Part shown: positions 1 through 5,210 of the stretch, one piece after another
Layout of the letters: the number at the start of each line of letters is the position of its first letter
How positions within the stretch are numbered: the first letter of the stretch is position 1
Source of the DNA: CAZKEW01 sp964558915
Lineage (GTDB): Bacteria > Acidobacteriota > Aminicenantia > Aminicenantales > UBA8522
DNA: 5,210 nucleotides
Assembly: GCA_964558915.1 (NCBI GenBank)
Contig: CAZLFV010000152.1
Span: 1 to 5,210, forward strand
Direction of reading: 5' to 3'
Translations under genes and position numbers: made by a program
The notes under the pieces: model-generated
What the model saw: the letters and a program-made list of their open reading frames with translations, nothing else
The model's database searches: none
What the model was told of the DNA's origin: nothing

Positions 1-42
1 GTACAATTCAACCAAATTTATTACTCAGCTCATAGTCTAACC

Positions 43-102
43 GTTGGATAGAGCGTTGGACTTCGAATCCAAAGGTCAGGGGTTCGAGTCCCTCCGGGCG
101 CG
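43..102 (+). tRNA. 3' part of a tRNA-Arg(TCG) gene; 5' half missing, probable attachment-site remnant
   Basis: The run contains the second half of the D arm (GTTGGATAGAGC), a perfect anticodon stem TTGGA/TCCAA (56-60 with 68-72) around the loop CTTCGAA with anticodon TCG, a variable loop, a T arm with loop TTCGAGT (83-89), and a 3' acceptor strand CGGGCGC (95-101) followed by discriminator G102. CCA is not encoded. A whole gene needs GCGCCCG at the 5' end, and nothing like it lies in 1-42. A GCTC at 28-31 could pair with the D-stem GAGC, but the D-loop would be 19 nt and the acceptor would stay unpaired. The A-C mismatch at the base of the T stem is tolerated in tRNA-Arg. Known biology: integrases that use tRNA 3' ends leave a 3' copy at the far junction, so an element would lie to the left. 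A degenerate tRNA pseudogene is the alternative. Confidence 0.7.
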
Positions 103-206
103 CTCTTTTATTCCCTGAGTGCGGTCCTCGATATTTCAAGGCTGCCTTGGTGCGGCCCGAGCGAGGCCACGACCCTCATCCGGAAGTTGTGCCCGGTAAA
201 ATATAG

Positions 207-671
207 TTATGGGGTTTGGGCCGTCAGTTTTTTTGGACGATGCAGGAAGTAACTGATAATGAAGAGGACGCCCGGGATGATGAGAGGCAGGCAAATTATG
301 ACGAAGAAGTTGAGGGCCACACTGGGACGGCCGGGGGACCCGACCCGAAAGCCTTGCGAGGCCATGTGGAGACGACGGTGGTAAGTGAGAATGTAAGTTA
401 ACGCAGCAGTCGCCAGCCCGCCGAGCGCTATCAGGATGCCGCCGATAAGCTCACGCTTCCAGGCAATGATCAGGATGATGATCAGCACGACGGACATCAA
501 AAAGGGCGGCGCCATCAGAAAGCCGAGGATCTGCCGCCCGAGGCCGACTTTCCCCTCAGTGGCCTCGACAGACCACATGGCGATCCAGCCAATGGCCAGA
601 ATGCAAAGGATCCTCGCCACCCACCGGATCGTGGACGCCAGTTGGGATGATTTGTTTTTCGTGGCTTCCAT
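207..671 (-). CDS. Small four-helix integral membrane protein, DUF7670-like
   Basis: This 154-residue protein is almost entirely hydrophobic, with probable membrane helices near residues 16-35, 48-71, 74-96 and 119-142. A short basic, Ser/Lys-rich N-terminus precedes them, and a basic loop (HRRLHMASQGFR, about 98-109) lies between helices 3 and 4. The pattern RW-ARIL near the start, then LIIAWKRELIGGIL in the middle and a final hydrophobic PGVLFIISYFL stretch match my recollection of the uncharacterised DUF7670 membrane family. That assignment is from memory and the molecular role is unknown. The ATG at 669-671 is supported by a strong Shine-Dalgarno site (AAGGGAGGT on the minus strand, 676-684). 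The gene lies 45 bases downstream of the 113-residue membrane protein gene on the same strand and may share its transcript. I see no clear hairpin plus T-run terminator after its stop. Confidence 0.85.
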   Translation of the reverse strand: MEATKNKSSQLASTIRWVARILCILAIGWIAMWSVEATEGKVGLGRQILGFLMAPPFLMSVVLIIILIIAWKRELIGGILIALGGLATAALTYILTYHRRLHMASQGFRVGSPGRPSVALNFFVIICLPLIIPGVLFIISYFLHRPKKLTAQTP

Positions 672-716
672 GCCAACCTCCCTTATTGAGAGATAATTAG
701 ATTCGGATTGCCTCGC

Positions 717-1058
717 CTACCTGGTAAACGCTTGGCCCTTTTTCTTTGCCCTCAACAGGGCGGACATCTTGAGTTCCCTCCCAAGTTGGCGCAAGTGCCT
801 GTATCTTCTGCGATAAAAAATGATAAAAAAAAAGATAAGGTCATCAATTATAAGGAGAATCAAGAATATCTCCAGGAATATGGGATTAGCAGTCAGGACG
901 CTCACGACGCTCAAGATGAGCAATATTCCAGCCCCAATATAAAAGACAATTCTCAGTTCACGGTTCTTCTTGATTTTGAGCGCCTTCCATTCGTTGAACT
1001 TGGCCTCATCAATGCCGGGGAAATCGGACGCAGTAAGCTCCCCGATTTTAACATTCAT
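717..1058 (-). CDS. Small two-helix membrane protein of unknown function
   Basis: The 113-residue protein has a charged cytosolic-type N-terminus (about 1-34, with the segment DFPGIDEAKFNEWK), two closely spaced hydrophobic helices (about 36-56 and 59-80), and a strongly basic C-terminus (RRRYRHLRQLGRELK, then RAKKK). By the positive-inside rule both ends face the cytoplasm, making a helical hairpin. I do not recognise a named family with certainty. The ATG at 1056-1058 has an excellent ribosome site (AGGGAGG, 1065-1071, six bases upstream). It starts 21 bases after the end of the amidohydrolase frame, so co-transcription is possible. A weak promoter of its own (TTGACT at 1106-1111 on the minus strand, poor -10 near 1084-1089) cannot be excluded. 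A nine-A run (825-833, T9 in the coding strand, encoding Phe-Phe-Phe) makes the reading frame prone to slippage or sequencing error. Confidence 0.82.
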   Translation of the reverse strand: MNVKIGELTASDFPGIDEAKFNEWKALKIKKNRELRIVFYIGAGILLILSVVSVLTANPIFLEIFLILLIIDDLIFFFIIFYRRRYRHLRQLGRELKMSALLRAKKKGQAFTR

Positions 1059-1079
1059 ATTTGGCCTCCCTCATTAAAA

Positions 1080-4000
1080 TCAACCTATCACGGGTTTCAT
1101 AGCAGAGTCAACCCAATCCGAAGGCCAGGGGCAGACTTTGTGGATTGAAGGAAGGGGTTTGAACATCATCGACGCCATGCATAGCCGGGAAGTCTTCGCC
1201 CCTCTCTTCCGTGACCTGGCGACTTGGCGTTCTTGGGAGGCCTGTCTACGGGGACTCTTCGGCCTAGGGCTAGAGATGGCGGCGGATAGGCGTTTCTCAG
1301 CCATCGGACCGGGGTTCGAATCCCCGTAGCGCTGCTTGCCTCGTTTCGCTGCTTTCAATAGGGAGGCCCGGTCAATAAGGTTTCCCCCCTGTATAATGGC
1401 ATATATCTTCTGCGTGTTCCGGATGTCCTCAAGCGGATCGGCATCGAGTACGACGAGGTCGGCAGCGGCCCCGGGAGAAATGCATCCGAGCCGGCCCTCA
1501 AGGCCCAGCGCGGCGGCGGCGTTGCTCGTCGCCGTGCGCAATGCTTCCAAGGGAGACAGTCCGGCCCTTACGAGTAACTCTAGGTCCCAGTGTAAACCCG
1601 GGGGAAGGAAAAAGATGTCGGTTCCAGCGACGATCCTTATTCCTGCCTTATGAGCGGCCGTTATATTGGCCAGGTATACCCTAATAAATTTGTCCATTAA
1701 TGCCAAACGGTCTGGGTTTGGCGGACTTTCCGTACTTTTGTGCAGGTGCTCGGCGTGATTCGGAAGGAGAAAGTTCACGATATCCTCCTGGGCAAACACG
1801 GCTTTGAAGCGCATGCGCCCTTCCGACGACCCGATGAAGAATGTAACAATCGTCGAGCACATGCTGATGTCGGCTCTCAACATTATCTCGATAGTGTCCT
1901 GAGCAAAGGGCGAGAATACAGGTGCGGATACACCCGAGTAAAATTCCTCATTCAGGCCGAAATAGAAAGCATGCTCTTTGCGGTCCAAGCCTGCGGCAAC
2001 CGACGCTGGCCGCAAAAAATGGGAGAGAACCGGCAGCCCGCGCTGGTGCGCGGCCTCGATGCATTCCGTTTCCACCCGGGGATCGCGATGGTCAAAGGGC
2101 GAGGCCTTGATCTGCGTAGCCCCGCTCCCGCTCAGGTGATCCATGTACCGTCGTAGTTGTTCCGAGGTTCTCACCCGCAGGCGTTCGGGAAATGCTTTTA
2201 CATGGTTCGGTACCACAAACCCGCCGGAGGGAAAAAGACGTGGGCCCTGCCGCCGTCCGCTGTAAATCGCTTCCTCCTGGGCGACAGACCAGTGACCTTC
2301 ATCACCGGCGCTGGCGACCGATGTGTTGCCCCAATAGAGAAAGCCCTCCAGGGGATGGCCACGGCCCAGGTGCTCGTGAAGGTTGATCAATCCGGGAATG
2401 ACAGTCCTTCCTTCAAGATCCATGATTCGGTCGGCGGCCTCAGGTTGCATTCCGGCCGGGCGAAGAGATCGGATCCGTCCATCCCGTAATAACACGTCCC
2501 AGAGGCCTTCGCGCGGCTCAGGTTTAAGCAGCCGAGCATTATGGAGTAGCAAAGATTCACTGATACGGGGAATTTCAAAAGAAATCTGGACAGGAAGAGT
2601 TCTTTGTTCTCCGGTGCGGGAGTCGACCCGCCAGAGTTTTCCCGAGCTGACAAAGAGCAAGGTACGATCTGGCGACCAAGCAGGGAAAAAAGCCGGCCCC
2701 TGGATGAGACGTTTTCCCGATCCATTCTCCAACGCCAGATCATGGATCCAGAGCTCCCCATGTGAAACATAAGCGAGCGTATCGCCCTGGGCTGAAAGGG
2801 CGGCGAACTCAACCTGATCCGGCAGGTCCATCGTCCACGAAACGGCACTGCCGTCAAGACGGATGCGCTTGATCGTGCTCCTCCATGTCTTTGAGTCTTT
2901 GACCAAATGCTCGATAACCAAGCTTTGATCTTCGGGGAACCAGCCCAACGGCGTTAGCCGCTCCGTTCCCGCCGGAACGATTGTCCGGTGATCGCCGCCG
3001 GACGCCGGGACGCTGCAGAGCGTTTGTTGATCCCATGAACTTTGAACAAAGACGATGTTTTCTCCAGACGGCTGCCAAATTGGCGTCATGGCATTGCCCG
3101 CCGCGGTCGTAACCTGCCTTATAGCGCGAGCGGCGATATCCAGTGTCCACACCTGATAGTCCCCGTTTCGATTTGAGACATACGCCAGCTGGGAGCCGTC
3201 CGGAGACCAGGCCGGGTCAGCATCATCCTCAGGTCCTGATGTAAGCTGTTCCGTCTTGCCGTCAGCATTTCTAAGCCAGAGATCTCCTAGAGCCGAAAAA
3301 GCGATCAGCCGGCCGTCAGGTGATGGCACTGGACTGCAAATGCCCCGGACGGGAAGCCGCTCCCCGGGGACAGGGAGCTTCGGAGGTATCCGCCTGTAGT
3401 TTTTTCGCGCTAATATAATTTTGGCGGAAAAGGGGATCGTGCCGAGGGTTCCGCTTTTTATATCCAAGGTGCGGATCTTCCCCCCTGCGACAAATAACAG
3501 GAGGTCTCGGCGCGGTATCCATTGAGGTGCATAGCCCGATAGATGCCGTTCGTCGGTCAATAGGATAGGGCTGCCACCCTCCACGGGTACGGACCAGACC
3601 TGCAGCTCGCCAGCCTTTACCGAGAGAAAAAAGAGCTGCCGGCCGTCGGGCGACCACGAAGGAGCTAGGTCGGCGGGTCCCTTTGTAATTTGCCGAACAG
3701 AGCCTCCGTCAGAAGCCATGACTGTTACGCAACCCCGCCAGGTGCAAGCGATCCATTTCCCATCGGGTGACCACGCAGGAGACTGGGTCTCTTCTGCTTC
3801 AGACTGGATCTTCCGCGGGCTTCCACCTTCGGCAGGGACCGTCCACAGGCCTCCGCGGCCCGCTCCCCAAAAAACGATGGTGCGACCGTCTGGAGACCAA
3901 TTTGGCTGGGAGTCCAATTCGTGGAATGTGAGCTGCCGCGGCTTGCCTCCAGACACGGGTACGACAAAGAGGCCCCCATCTGATCGAAGAGAAGAAAAGA

Positions 4001-4298
4001 CTATGGATGCGCCGTCGGGCGACCAGCGTGGGGACATATGTTCATCGGGACGAGTGATGGCATCTGTGAGCAGGCGCGCGTTTCCGTTGCTCATATCAAG
4101 GATCCAAATTTGGGACCAGAGTTGAAGCGCCAGATAGCGGCCGTCGGGCGAGGGCGATGCTTCCATATCCGTGCCTTCATGAAACTCAAGTTCCAGGGAC
4201 GTGCCGGGTCTGCTGCAGTTTTGGCCAACAAGAAGCGGCAGTAATGACAAGGCAAGAATCCCAAAAGCAACCTGATCATGTTTCCTTAGGATTCGCAT
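1080..4298 (-). CDS. Exported PD40/TolB-type beta-propeller fused to metal-dependent amidohydrolase, with anomalous C-terminal tail
   Basis: Numbered from the ATG at 4298 the protein has 1072 residues. Residues 1-27 form a signal or anchor segment: basic MRILRK, then a hydrophobic stretch ending LLPLLVG. Cys28 follows, but the preceding GQN is a poor lipobox. Residues about 40-580 contain some eleven PD40 blades, most with the motif WSPDG plus a strand such as IVFSS and a closing GG-PRQLT, enough for two propellers. Residues about 595-975 are an amidohydrolase of the imidazolonepropionase-like type with all expected ligands visible: H641-E-H643 (NLHEHLG), K731 (candidate carbamylated lysine, ATQIKAS), H760 (LPVLSHF), H776 (RKEHAF) and D894 (AGTDIFF), then the usual closing stretch GAAADLVVLDADP. 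It probably hydrolyses an amide or cyclic amide, possibly a peptide-like substrate, outside the cytoplasm; the substrate is not known. The domain should end soon after GGNLIDRASLLKAAK (about 985). The remaining ~85 residues are basic, unlike the family, and read antisense through a tRNA-type T-arm, so the native stop has probably been lost. An upstream ATG at 4319 adds seven residues but lacks a good ribosome site. Confidence 0.93.
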   Translation of the reverse strand: MRILRKHDQVAFGILALSLLPLLVGQNCSRPGTSLELEFHEGTDMEASPSPDGRYLALQLWSQIWILDMSNGNARLLTDAITRPDEHMSPRWSPDGASIVFSSLRSDGGLFVVPVSGGKPRQLTFHELDSQPNWSPDGRTIVFWGAGRGGLWTVPAEGGSPRKIQSEAEETQSPAWSPDGKWIACTWRGCVTVMASDGGSVRQITKGPADLAPSWSPDGRQLFFLSVKAGELQVWSVPVEGGSPILLTDERHLSGYAPQWIPRRDLLLFVAGGKIRTLDIKSGTLGTIPFSAKIILARKNYRRIPPKLPVPGERLPVRGICSPVPSPDGRLIAFSALGDLWLRNADGKTEQLTSGPEDDADPAWSPDGSQLAYVSNRNGDYQVWTLDIAARAIRQVTTAAGNAMTPIWQPSGENIVFVQSSWDQQTLCSVPASGGDHRTIVPAGTERLTPLGWFPEDQSLVIEHLVKDSKTWRSTIKRIRLDGSAVSWTMDLPDQVEFAALSAQGDTLAYVSHGELWIHDLALENGSGKRLIQGPAFFPAWSPDRTLLFVSSGKLWRVDSRTGEQRTLPVQISFEIPRISESLLLHNARLLKPEPREGLWDVLLRDGRIRSLRPAGMQPEAADRIMDLEGRTVIPGLINLHEHLGRGHPLEGFLYWGNTSVASAGDEGHWSVAQEEAIYSGRRQGPRLFPSGGFVVPNHVKAFPERLRVRTSEQLRRYMDHLSGSGATQIKASPFDHRDPRVETECIEAAHQRGLPVLSHFLRPASVAAGLDRKEHAFYFGLNEEFYSGVSAPVFSPFAQDTIEIMLRADISMCSTIVTFFIGSSEGRMRFKAVFAQEDIVNFLLPNHAEHLHKSTESPPNPDRLALMDKFIRVYLANITAAHKAGIRIVAGTDIFFLPPGLHWDLELLVRAGLSPLEALRTATSNAAAALGLEGRLGCISPGAAADLVVLDADPLEDIRNTQKIYAIIQGGNLIDRASLLKAAKRGKQRYGDSNPGPMAEKRLSAAISSPRPKSPRRQASQERQVARSRKRGAKTSRLCMASMMFKPLPSIHKVCPWPSDWVDSAMKPVIG
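1159..1329 (+). pseudogene. Truncated N-terminus resembling a phage large terminase-like protein
   Basis: This short plus-strand frame, antisense to the amidohydrolase tail, reads LNIIDAMHSREVFAPLFRD (the first codon TTG may act as start) followed by LATWRSWEACLRGLFGLGLE. From memory, that is the characteristic opening of large terminase-like proteins: a short N-terminal 'I-D-A / F-x-P-x-F-R / W-x-x-W-x-x-F/C-L-x-x-L-F-G-L' block of about 40 residues that precedes the ATPase domain. A purine-rich GGAAGGGG lies just before the TTG. After residue about 39 the likeness ends (the expected E-x-L-x-x-x-R-x-x-TGR continuation is absent) and the frame stops at the TAG at 1327, inside the tRNA-like acceptor strand. 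No ATPase motifs follow, so it would be a non-functional relic of a phage-type element. The match is from recall only; a chance antisense frame is the alternative. Confidence 0.38.
1305..1334 (+). other. tRNA- or tmRNA-type 3' end (T arm plus acceptor strand), candidate attachment-site relic
   Basis: CGGAC is followed by a perfect five-pair T stem CGGGG/CCCCG (1310-1314 with 1322-1326) enclosing the canonical seven-base loop TTCGAAT (1315-1321), then a seven-base acceptor-like strand TAGCGCT (1327-1333) and a G discriminator. No CCA follows. CGGAC immediately before the T stem is also how many tmRNA genes end, so either a tRNA or an ssrA 3' end is possible. A 5' partner AGCGCTA is not found upstream. 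AGGGCTA at 1266-1272 would pair at six of seven positions, and GATGGC/GCCATC (1275-1280 with 1300-1305) could form a stem, but there is no recognisable anticodon arm. The minus-strand amidohydrolase frame reads through this element as YGDSNPGP, a peptide typical of frames running over tRNA T arms. Confidence 0.55.
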
Positions 4299-4301
4299 GT
4301 G

Positions 4302-4308
4302 TCCTCCC
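4302..4308 (-). promoter_or_regulatory. Shine-Dalgarno site that fixes the amidohydrolase start at 4298
   Basis: The minus strand reads GGGAGGA here, four bases from GGAGG to the ATG at 4296-4298. The next upstream in-frame ATG (4319) has only a weak AAGG before it. The seven extra residues it would add lie ahead of the basic start of the signal segment. The downstream ATG is therefore preferred. Confidence 0.8.
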
Positions 4309-4397
4309 GCCAAAGACATCCGACCTTTTTTGGGCTAAGGTAGGCCGACGGATACGACATTCTTTTTTGGCGCGGCGTTCCTCCGCTTACCTTGGAA

Positions 4398-4426
4398 AGT
4401 ATAAATCGCAGGTCATGAGATTTCAA
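4398..4426 (-). promoter_or_regulatory. Sigma-70-type promoter for the propeller-amidohydrolase gene
   Basis: On the minus strand TTGAAA (4426-4421; five of six to the -35 consensus) is followed after exactly 17 bases by TATACT (4403-4398; five of six to the -10 consensus). Transcription would begin near 4391, giving a leader of about 93 bases before the ATG at 4298. Placement in a divergent intergenic region and the ideal spacing support the call; it has not been tested experimentally. Confidence 0.55.
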
Positions 4427-4427
4427 A

Positions 4428-4447
4428 GAAAATGTCAGAAAATGTCA
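4428..4447. repeat. Two-copy 10-bp tandem repeat, candidate regulator-binding site
   Basis: GAAAATGTCA occurs twice head to tail (4428-4437 and 4438-4447), a period of one DNA helical turn, with AG on both flanks extending the identity to AGAAAATGTCAG. It begins one base beyond the -35 hexamer of the minus-strand promoter, a position typical for an activator that contacts RNA polymerase. A second pair of identical octamers, ATAAATCG, lies at 4401-4408 and 4452-4459, 51 bases apart, flanking this site. Confidence 0.45.
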
Positions 4448-4498
4448 GGTGATAAATCGTCCGATTTTTCAAGCCTTTTTATGTGCACTTGGATTCCA

Positions 4499-4525
4499 TT
4501 GACTCCGCCTCCCTTCTTTGATAAT
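4499..4525 (+). promoter_or_regulatory. Possible promoter for the protein kinase gene
   Basis: TTGACT (4499-4504; five of six to -35 consensus) and GATAAT (4520-4525; five of six to -10 consensus) are separated by 15 bases, shorter than the preferred 17. Transcription starting near 4532 would give a short leader of about 26 bases carrying the AAAAGGGG ribosome site (4543-4550) before the GTG start at 4558. The short spacer lowers confidence. Confidence 0.4.
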
Positions 4526-4557
4526 CTCTAACCAACCTTGATAAAAGGGGTTAATAA

Positions 4558-5210
4558 GTGGCCATCAAATGTCCGAAATGTCATTCCGAGAATCCTGAGA
4601 CCAAGCAGTTCTGCGGCGATTGCGGGACTCCGCTGCCTTCCTCCAGAGACGTCCGCCCGGATGTCACCGAAACCCTTCAAACTCCTGTTCGCGAGCTGAC
4701 AACCGGCTCAACTTTCGCCGGACGTTATCAAATCATCGAGGAGCTGGGGAAAGGCGGGATGGGTCGGGTTTACAAAGCCCTTGACACAGAAATCAAGGAA
4801 AAAATCGCCCTCAAGCTTCTCAAGCCCGAGGTCGGCGTCGATGAGGAGATGATCGAGCGTTTCCGCAACGAGCTCAAGCTGGCCCGGAAAATCAGTCAGA
4901 GAAATGTCTGCCGCATGCATGACCTCAACAAAGAGGAGGGCTCTTATTATCTCACCATGGAGTATGTCGTCGGAGAGGACTTAAAGAGGCTAATTAGGAA
5001 GGTCGGCCAGATGTCGTCGGGGAAGACAATTTCCATTGCCAGGCAGGTCTGCGAAGGTTTGGCCGAAGCCCACGGCCTGGGAATCGTGCACCGGGACCTA
5101 AAGCCGCAGAATATTATGGTGGATGAGGCCGGGAACGCCAAGATCATGGATTTCGGGATAGCGCGGTCGCTCAAGGTGAAGGGGATAACGGGCGCCGGCG
5201 TGATGATCGG
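4558..5210 (+). CDS. Serine/threonine protein kinase, PknB type, with N-terminal zinc ribbon (partial, runs off the window)
   Basis: The frame opens with GTG at 4558, seven bases after AAAAGGGG, and is uninterrupted to the window edge (217 codons plus two bases). Residues 5-22 form a zinc ribbon, C5-x2-C8-x10-C19-x2-C22. A Ser/Thr/Pro-rich linker follows to about residue 50. The kinase domain begins at about 57 with GKGGMGRVY (64-72, ATP-binding glycine loop), the ATP-anchoring lysine K86 in IALKLL, the partner glutamate E105, the hinge MEY (134-136), the catalytic loop HRDLKPQN (178-185, base D180) and DFG (198-200, Mg-binding D198). All catalytic residues seen so far are present, so it should be active. 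The activation loop, the end of the domain and any C-terminal sensor, TPR, membrane or propeller modules lie outside the window. Kinases of this architecture are abundant in Acidobacteriota-like genomes and phosphorylate cytosolic proteins. The gene is divergent from the propeller-amidohydrolase gene and could share control with it. Confidence 0.95.
   Translation, partial: MAIKCPKCHSENPETKQFCGDCGTPLPSSRDVRPDVTETLQTPVRELTTGSTFAGRYQIIEELGKGGMGRVYKALDTEIKEKIALKLLKPEVGVDEEMIERFRNELKLARKISQRNVCRMHDLNKEEGSYYLTMEYVVGEDLKRLIRKVGQMSSGKTISIARQVCEGLAEAHGLGIVHRDLKPQNIMVDEAGNAKIMDFGIARSLKVKGITGAGVMI

Noticed and set aside
27..54. Idea that the tRNA-Arg is whole but has an insertion or intron in its D-loop
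   Set aside because: Even with GCTC at 28-31 used as the D-stem, the seven bases needed for the 5' acceptor strand are not complementary to CGGGCGC, so the gene is not complete.
137..149. Small hairpin CAAGG-CTG-CCTTG between the tRNA fragment and the last minus-strand gene
   Set aside because: Only five pairs and no T-run follows on either strand, so it does not qualify as an intrinsic terminator.
216..696. Plus-strand frames over the four-helix membrane gene
   Set aside because: The minus strand gives four clean hydrophobic helices and a strong ribosome site; the plus-strand readings are charged, featureless shadows.
1740..2156. Long plus-strand frame opposite the amidohydrolase domain
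   Set aside because: It is a shadow of the minus-strand gene, whose metal-ligand motifs are fully conserved in frame; the shadow lacks domain features and a convincing ribosome site.
2387..3150. Minus-strand frames of 156 and 98 residues overlapping the propeller region in another frame
   Set aside because: Out-of-frame readings of the propeller gene; compositions are arbitrary and no motif is seen.
3180..4160. Recurrent DNA words like CCGTCGGGCGACCA spaced irregularly on the plus strand, superficially repeat-array-like
   Set aside because: They are the reverse complement of codons for the WSPDG motif of successive propeller blades; spacing and intervening sequence follow the protein repeats, so this is not a CRISPR or other DNA-level array.
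3718..4531. Plus-strand frames antisense to the propeller start and extending into the intergenic region
   Set aside because: They run through the promoter, ribosome site and signal-segment codons of the minus-strand gene and show no recognisable protein features.
4708..5174. Minus-strand frames within the kinase region
   Set aside because: Antisense shadows; the plus strand carries all kinase motifs in a single uninterrupted frame.

Overview
The window looks like a chromosomal segment of a free-living bacterium, most likely from the Acidobacteriota / Candidatus Aminicenantes area. This rests on a zinc-ribbon PknB-type kinase, a TolB-propeller/amidohydrolase fusion, a small membrane protein resembling the DUF7670 family, and tRNA 3' ends without an encoded CCA. 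The assignment is inference from gene types, since no marker gene is present.

Layout. Positions 1-42 are AT-rich and run directly into the 3' part of a tRNA-Arg(TCG) gene at 43-102. That gene has no matching 5' half, which is what the far junction of an element integrated in a tRNA looks like, with the element to the left of the window. Next come three genes on the minus strand, transcribed right to left: a large exported protein (4298-1080) with about eleven PD40/TolB-like beta-propeller repeats followed by a complete metal-dependent amidohydrolase domain, then a 113-residue two-helix membrane protein (1058-717), then a 154-residue four-helix membrane protein (671-207). Each has a good Shine-Dalgarno site and the gaps are short (21 and 45 bases), so they may be co-transcribed. 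A 259-base divergent intergenic region (4299-4557) holds a well-formed minus-strand promoter, a 10-bp tandem repeat just upstream of it, and a plausible plus-strand promoter. From 4558 to the window edge the plus strand encodes the N-terminal part of a Ser/Thr protein kinase.

The most unusual part is 1080-1345. The amidohydrolase frame runs about 85 codons past where the domain should end. This tail is read antisense through a perfect T-arm of a tRNA or tmRNA 3' end (1305-1334) and through a short plus-strand frame (1159-1329) that resembles the start of a phage large terminase-like protein. I read this as remains of an integration event at the 3' end of the amidohydrolase gene, giving that protein a non-homologous tail.

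I see no CRISPR array, no complete mobile element, no toxin-antitoxin pair and no convincing new defence system. The second-look items are the two tRNA-type junctions, the terminase-like relic and the divergent control region.
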